64,000 bases of DNA. Source: Dryas octopetala (lineage: Eukaryota; Streptophyta; Magnoliopsida; Rosales; Rosaceae). Position 1 is the stretch's first letter. The number at the start of each line of letters is the position of its first letter. This document shows positions 58,161 to 64,000 of the stretch, one piece after another. Where the stretch lies: assembly GCA_963921425.1 (NCBI GenBank), contig OY992839.1:19824910-19888909 (forward strand), written 5' to 3'. The notes below the pieces were generated by a model that had not been told where the DNA came from, searched no databases, and was given only the letters and a program-made list of their open reading frames with translations. A program made the translations under genes and the position numbers.

Positions 58161-58232
58161 GTGCGAAGTTATCAGTCGATAACTTTGTACATTTAACTAG
58201 TCGTGCAAAGTTATCAGTGGATAACTTTGTAC
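58161..58232. repeat. Twin 30-bp palindromes (copy in duplication unit 1)
   Basis: GTGCGAAGTTATCAGTCGAT... (58161-58190) and GTGCAAAGTTATCAGTGGAT... (58203-58232) are each an approximately 13-bp inverted repeat (AAAGTTATC/GATAACTTT core) around a 4-bp centre. They are 12 bp apart. The pair recurs at 60251-60280 and 60293-60322 in unit 2. They lie about 430-500 bp upstream of the transposase exon. Confidence 0.8.
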
Positions 58233-58650
58233 ACTAAACTTAAATTCACCTTAGACCCGTTTGAGAGTCTGTTGGACGCACGCATGGATGCGGGGCGTGA
58301 CTGTGCTCTAATATGATTCTTGAATTGTCCAAATTACCTATGGACAGTTTGGGAGTGCACAATTATGTGTTGTGGTTAGCGGTTCATGTGACGTGGTTTT
58401 GATTTGAGAAAATGTCGGCAACATCTTCCTATGTGTTCTTCAAGTGCATACTAGATATTTGTTTTAAATATCTACGTCGTGTACTTGGAGAACCATAGGG
58501 AGATGCTGCCGAAATTTTCCCAGATCGAAACTACGTTGTGCGAGCTAACAACCACGACACATATGTGCATTCTCGAATGGGATAGGGCCCTTACCGGAGG
58601 GATAAAGAGACGAAGAAGGGTGACGAATCTTTTTCTAATTATCGTGTAAT

Positions 58651-58929
58651 ATGGAAACAGGCATCATGGACCGACAGTGGATACGTAATACGAATCGTGT
58701 TAGTGATGAATATTTTTATGAGATCGAGTCATTTATCAAACTTGCACAGGAACATGTCAATGCTCAGAATAATATAAAGTGTCCGTGCCAAAATTGTAAC
58801 AACACTTTATGGAAGACAGTGCGTGAAGTCAGAATTCATTTGATGAAATATGGGATGTCACACAACTATACGACATGGTATTATCATGGTGAACCGAGAG
58901 TTTATGCTTCGACTTCCTCGAATGCTTGA
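58651..58929 (+). pseudogene. CACTA transposase N-terminal exon (Transpos_assoc), copy 1
   Basis: The frame contains MDRQWIRNTNRVSDEYFYEI, then FIKLAQEH, IKCPCQNCNN and YTTWYYHGE. This is the transposase-associated domain that opens TNP2-type proteins, with its Cys pattern CPCxxC. Met at 58666 (MDRQW) is the likelier family start. A TGA at 58927-58929 stops the frame. The acidic segment that should follow (58978-59283) is open in another stretch but is cut by the duplication junction. Confidence 0.85.
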
Positions 58930-60738
58930 ACAATTCTGCAGCCTACTGAATTTGTTGGTGATGATAATGACCAAGTGATGGGCATAATAAACGATGCTTA
59001 TCCATATGTATTGCTTGATCACGAAGTCAATCAGGATGATACAGAGAGCGATAATATGGATGAAGATGATGGGTTGCCCGAAGTCCAAAGAGAAGAGTTT
59101 GATAAGTATGAGAGATTGTTGAAACAAGCTCAGTGGGAATTGTACTCTAGTTGTGAAGAGTTCTCAGTGCTAACTACTGTTGTAGAGTTAATGCATTGGA
59201 AAATACTTAAACAATATTTGAATCGAAATTATGATCAATTGATAGGGATTTGGGCGACAAACTATTCGTCGCCCAAAGTCTGAAATTTTGGCGGAATGAA
59301 ACGGTGCCCTAAAGTCAACGACTTTGGGCGACGAACAGGATTCCGTGAAACTTTGAGTGACGAAATCATGAATTCCTCGCCTAAAGGTTCTTTGGGCGAC
59401 GGAATCATGTTCGTCGCCCAAAGTCTTTCAATTATAACTCGGTTTCTGGGTTTCAGAATACTTCACTTCTCACTTCTCCCTCTCAGCTCTCGCTCCTCCC
59501 TCCTTTCGGCTGTTGACTCGTCGTCCCGCCTCCTCCCTCCTCCTTCCTCCGTCATCCTGAAAACCCACCCCCCCCCCCCCCGCCCTCCCAGCTAACCGAA
59601 ACACCCCCCTCCCCCACACACGGAATTTTTTTTTTTTTTCAATTTCAGTTCTTTTAATTAAGTTTTGTTATTTTATGTTTTTTATGTTTTCTAATATTGT
59701 GGATTTTGCATTTGTAGGATTGGACAATTTGCACTTGTTGTGGATTTTGCATAAATTGGTCGTGGAATTTCTGATTTTTGTGGTAATTAGTTAATGTTGT
59801 GGTTTTTTTTATTTTAGTGGTTTGGTTGTGAAATCTGAATTTAGATTGATGTTGGGCTAATATTTGACAATGATTTATTTTTTTGGTGAAGGAATGATAG
59901 TGTTGCATTTGTTGTGAAGGATAATTACATTTTTGGTGAGGTATGTGTTTAATCTATCTTTTACTTAATTTTTTGTATGATTTAGTATTTAATGTTTCAT
60001 ATATAATTGTATTAAACTTTTGTAGTGAATTAGTTTATATGTTAAAATTAATTATAAAATTGATTAGTTAGTTTGTATGTTCTTAAATGCTAAAATTTAA
60101 TAGTTTGTTTATATGCTTGTATGTATATTGTTAGATTAATTATAGTTTAGTTTGTATGTTACATTTAATTTAGTTGTAATTGCAAAATTTACGATAACGT
60201 AGTCCAGCACTCCACGAGTATTGGGTTAGGTCATGTGGCACGAAGCGCCTGTGCGAAGTTATCAGTCGATAACTTTGTACATTTAACTAGTCGTGCAAAG
60301 TTATCAGTGGATAACTTTGTACACTAAACTTAAATTCACCTTAGACCCGTTTGAGAGTCTGTTGGACGCACGCATGGATGCGGGGCGTGACTGTGCTCTA
60401 ATATGATTCTTGAATTGTCCAAATTACCTATGGACAGTTTGGGAGTGCACAATTATGTGTTGTGGTTAGCGGTTCATGTGACGTGGTTTTGATATGAGAA
60501 AATGTCGGCAACATCTTCCTATGTGTTCTTCAAGTGCATACTAGATTTGTTTTAAATATCTACGTCGTGTACTTGGAGAACCATAGGGAGATGCTGCCGA
60601 AATTTTCCCAGATCGAAACTACGTTGTGCGAGCCAACAACCACGACACATATGTGCATTCTCGAATGGGATAGGGCCCTTACCGGAGGGATAAAGAGGCG
60701 AAGAAGGGTGACGAATCTTTTTCTAATTATCGTGTAAT

Positions 60739-61017
60739 ATGGAAACAGGCATCATGGACCGACAGTGAATACGTAATACGAATCGTGTTAGTGATGAATA
60801 TTTTTATGAGATCGAGTCATTTATCAAACTTGCACAGGAACATGTCAATGCTCAGAATAATATAAAGTGTCCGTGCCAAAATTGTAACAACACTTTATGG
60901 AAGACAGTGCGTGAAGTCAGAATTCATTTGATGAAATATGGGATGTCACACAACTATACGACATGGTATTATCATGGTGAACCGAGAGTTTATGCTTCGA
61001 CTTCCTCGAATGCTTGA
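60739..61017 (+). pseudogene. CACTA transposase N-terminal exon, copy 2
   Basis: It is nearly identical to 58651-58929, but the conserved Trp codon after MDRQ is TGA (CAGTGAATACG versus CAGTGGATACG). The start is therefore dead. This copy adjoins the rest of the transposase gene. Confidence 0.85.
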
Positions 61018-61065
61018 ACAATTCTGCAGCCTACTGAATTTGTTGGTGATGATAATGACCAAGTA

Positions 61066-64000
61066 ATGGGCATAATAAACGATGCTTATCCATATGTATT
61101 GCTTGATCACGAAGTCAATCAGGATGATACAGAGAGCGATAATATGGATGAAGATGATGGGTTGCCCGAAGTCCAAAGAGAAGAGTTTGATAAGTATGAG
61201 AGATTGTTGAAACAAGCTCAGCGGGAATTGTACTCTAGTTGTGAAGAGTTCTCAGTGCTAACTACTGTTGTAGAGTTAATGCATTGGAAAATACTTAAAC
61301 AATATTTGAATCGAAATTATGATCAATTGATAGGGATTTTGAAATGAATGCTTCCGAAGAACAATCATATACTTGAAACCCATTATCTTGCGAATAAAGT
61401 GTTGAAAGATCTCGGTTTCGGATATGAAAAGATTCATGCATGCAAGAATGATTGTGTATTGTTTTACAAAGAACACTAAGGGAAGAATAAATGCCCTGTG
61501 TGCAATGAGCCGAGATATAAGAACAAGTCTGTAGAGAGAAAGAAACAGATTCCGCAAAAGGTGTTGCGTTATTTCCCACTTAAGCCAAGATTGCAACGAG
61601 TGTACATGTCGACACATACTGCAAGTGACATGAGATGGCACAAAGATAAGCGGGTTGATGATGATGTGATGAGACATCCTGCAGACGGAAGCGCATGGAA
61701 ATAATTTGACAAGATATATCCTGATTTTGCAGCAGATCCACGAAATGTCAGATTAGGACTTGCTACTGATGGATTTAATTCATTCGGAAATATGAGCACA
61801 TCTCACAGCACTTGCCCAGTGGTCGTGGTACCTTATAATTTGCCTCCCTGGAAATGCATGAAAAAAGAATTCACAATTATTACGCTATTAATTCCGGGAC
61901 CGCAATCCTCTGGCAAGGAGATCGATGTATATTTACGGCCGTTAATTGATGAGCTGAAAGAATTGTGGCAAAATGATGTGCCGACATATGATAAGTCCAC
62001 CGGAACAATGTTTTCCTTGCATGCAGTAGTCATGTGGACAATAAATGATTTCCTAACTTATGGGAATCTATCAGGCTAGAGCACCAAGGGTTATATGACA
62101 TGTTCTACTTGTAATAAGGATATAACTTATGTTTGGCATAGTGGTAAAGTATGTTATATGAGCCACCGAAGATGGTTGCCGGGGGATCATAAATGGTGTC
62201 ACAGTAAGGAAGCCTTTGACGGAAAAAAGGAGATGGGTGTGAAAGCTAAAGAAATATCTGGTGATGACATCTTGAGGCAGTTGAATAACTTAGAATTTGG
62301 CTGGATTGGTAAACATCCCTCTAACAAAGAACGAAATATGTCAAGGTCACCTGCACATCTAAATTGGACGAACAAGTCGATATTCTTCGAGTTGGAGTAT
62401 TGGTCAAAGTTGAAAATTGGTGGGGACAATTTTGGGCATTGAGGGAAAATCAAAGAACACAATTAAGGCTCGACAAGATTTGCAAGAAATGGGCATCAGG
62501 AAACATTTGTGGTTAACGAAGAAGAGTGATAAAATGATAAAGAAACATCCATTTTATATAGTGAAGCCTGGGGATAAGAAAGAATTCTTAAAGTTTCTTG
62601 CATCAGTCAAATTTCTAGATGGATACGCGGCCAATATCTCACGAAATGTGAAAATCGACTCTGGAAAAATTTTGGGCTTGAAAAGTCATGATTGTCATAT
62701 TTTATTGCAACGTCTGCTTCCGGTGGATATTCGAAAATTTTTGCTCGAAGATGTCGTTGAACCAATTGTTGGGTTGTCGAGGTTCTTTCAGCATATATGC
62801 GCTAAGACGTTGCGTGTGTCGGACGTGTCAAAATTGAAAGATGAGATTGTGTACATTCTATGCAAATTTGAACAAATATTTCCACCGGTTTTTTTTGATA
62901 TAATGATTCACTTGATAATACATTTACCGCAAGAGACAATTCTTGCTGGGCCGGTTAGTTATCGGTGGATGTACTCAATAGAAAGGTAACAATTCCTAAA
63001 CTTTTTTGTTACTATTCTCCAAGTTTAGCTCTATGTTACTCATAAAAGTTTTCTCATTATGTACTTACATTTGCAGAATGTTGAGTAATTACAAAAGGTA
63101 CGTCTGAAACAGGGCACGCCCCGAAGGCTCCATAGCGGAGGCATACATTGCAAATGAATCCATCACCTACTGTGCAATGTATCTCAGCATTGTTGAGACG
63201 TCATTCAATCGGTCCCAACGCAACGACCACGGTGATGAAAAAAATAAGACACTTTCTGTCTTTTCTCAAATTACACGACCATTTGGCGAAACCCCTAAAC
63301 CAGCTGTTGTATTCTCAAAACACGATATGGAGGTGGCTCATTAGTTCATACTCAACAATTGCGAAGAAGTTGACTCCTTATGCATTGAGCATGAGGAACT
63401 AATGAATTGTGACTATCCAAGATGGGACAAGGAACATGTACAGAAAAAGCATCAGGAATTGTTTCCTAAATGGTTTAAGGAACATGTAAGTGATTACTGA
63501 CAATAATTATCAATTCGTTCATGTGATTGTATGTTTTTTGTAATATATTAATTACATTGTCTTTTAACAGATGGAAAAGCTAACTGATGATAATTCGCCA
63601 TTATACAAGGAGTTAATGAGTTTGGTGAGTGGCATTCAATGGGTTGAAACGTTTTCCGGATGTAATGTGAATGGAGTTAAGTTTTTAACTGTAGAACGAG
63701 ATGCTATCTTGAGCACTCAAAATAGCGGGGTTTGTGTAGAGAACTTGGAGACTGGCACGGTAGATTTCTACGGAAAGCTGACGAGTGTACATCAAGTGTT
63801 GTATTCACATCGCTTTCAAGTTGTGTTATTTAAGTGTCATTGGTTTAATACAGACCCGAATAGGAACAACTGTATTAAACTCGATTATGACTTAATATCT
63901 GTGAACACAAACACTCAATGGTATGAGAATGATCCATATATTCTTTCCACAATGGTGAAACCAGTATGTTATCTGGATGATCCTAAGGCGGGTGTAGGTT
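61066..64000 (+). pseudogene. TNP2-type CACTA transposase body, broken
   Basis: In order: an acidic segment (DTESDNMDEDDGLPEV) and the transposase core (Transposase_21). The core has GYEKIHACKNDCVLFYKEH, CPVCNEPRYK, RYFPLKPRLQR, LATDGFNSFGNMST, PYNLPPWKCMK and GPQSSGKEIDVYLRPLIDEL. A CxxC segment with CYMSHRRWLP follows. DUF4218 (62417-62989: ILGLKSHDCHILLQRLLPV, FFDIMIHLIIHL) ends at an intron near 62990-63077. The next exon reads MLSNYKRYV, and a DUF4216-like region follows (DFYGKLTSVHQVLYSHRFQV, VVLFKCHWF) to the window edge. Stops occur after LIGILK and FYKEH, at 61702-61704 (GSAWK*), after NLSG, after NFGH and after KRYV. Confidence 0.88.

Larger units (their letters stand above)
57159..61338. 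repeat. 2.09-kb tandem duplication inside the CACTA element
   Basis: 57159-59250 and 59250-61338 are nearly identical (offset 2088-2091 bp) with only scattered substitutions and small homopolymer changes. The unit contains a subterminal repeat cluster, the leader and promoter, and the first transposase exon. The junction GATAGGGATT|TGGGCGAC shows only about 2-3 bp of shared sequence. Confidence 0.92.
54834..64000 (+). mobile_element. CACTA (En/Spm) element with TNP2-type transposase, 5' part
   Basis: It starts CACTACAAGAAAAACATATTTGGG, the classical CACTA terminus, preceded by TGT as candidate 3-bp target site. Dense subterminal repeats follow, then a TNP2-family transposase on the plus strand that runs off the window. 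The 3' terminus is not in the window. Several stops show that this copy cannot make its transposase. Confidence 0.9.

Noticed and set aside
58161-58232. Resemblance of the twin palindromes to lox-type recombinase sites
   Set aside because: The 4-bp centre is too short and too symmetrical for a lox spacer and no recombinase is present; kept only as an unexplained dyad.
1-64000. CRISPR arrays, rRNA, tRNA, riboswitches
   Set aside because: No regularly spaced identical repeats, conserved rRNA blocks or tRNA A/B-box-plus-cloverleaf patterns were seen on reading; a tRNA scan would be needed to exclude a degenerate tRNA.

Overview
This window is nuclear DNA of a flowering plant, most likely a eudicot. 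It has AT-rich introns and intergenic DNA, plant-only gene families (F-box with an F-box-associated domain, a short B3 protein, a heavy-metal-associated isoprenylated protein), plant transposon families (Mutator-like, CACTA, hAT, Ty1/copia, Ty3/gypsy), and many GA/CT microsatellites. I saw no rRNA, tRNA, CRISPR or bacterial-style operon. Species cannot be named from the sequence. Most of the window is transposable-element DNA, much of it inserted into older elements. Only three host genes look intact.

Layout. 0-2.4 kb: a small B3-domain gene on the minus strand, then a 381-bp Mutator-type MITE with a 9-bp target duplication. 2.4-6.7 kb: simple repeats, one copy of a dispersed repeat and old LTR-like DNA. 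6686-13104: a complete non-autonomous CACTA element with a TGA target duplication, carrying pieces of host genes including a TPX2-like exon. 13.1-24.8 kb: a mosaic of LTR fragments and inverted-repeat elements. These carry an eIF4A helicase fragment and another captured exon, and a 1515-bp Pack-MULE carries further gene sequence; an ARM-repeat gene fragment lies between them. 24952-26184: an intact single-exon F-box gene. 28.1-29.5 kb: a Mutator-like hairpin element with a relative inserted at its centre. 30-32 kb: CACTA and gypsy debris.

32-52 kb: a tandem array of heavy-metal-associated (HIPP) genes. The right-hand unit (50951-51846, minus strand) is intact with three exons. The left-hand unit is broken: its exon 3 acceptor is mutated, and a copia retrotransposon occupying about 15 kb (34454-49652) sits in its intron 2. 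That copia carries a 7085-bp Mutator-like element in reverse transcriptase (37001-44085, 9-bp target duplication) and a 2469-bp solo LTR in gag (46121-48589, 5-bp target duplication). The Mutator-like element in turn carries a 1291-bp hAT element in its transposase gene (38429-39719, 8-bp target duplication). Insertion order can therefore be read directly.

54834 to the end: the 5' part of a large CACTA element running off the right edge. It has dense TTTGGGCGACGAA-type subterminal repeats, a recent 2.09-kb tandem duplication of its promoter and first transposase exon, and a TNP2-type transposase with several stop codons.

No pathway or operon links the host genes. The main biology is repeated transposon insertion, capture of gene fragments by DNA transposons, and decay of a tandem HIPP array. 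I did not find a clearly new multi-gene system. The least-explained structures are the paired 30-bp palindromes upstream of the CACTA transposase, the self-nested hairpin with a C-rich core, and the captured exons with intact splice phases.
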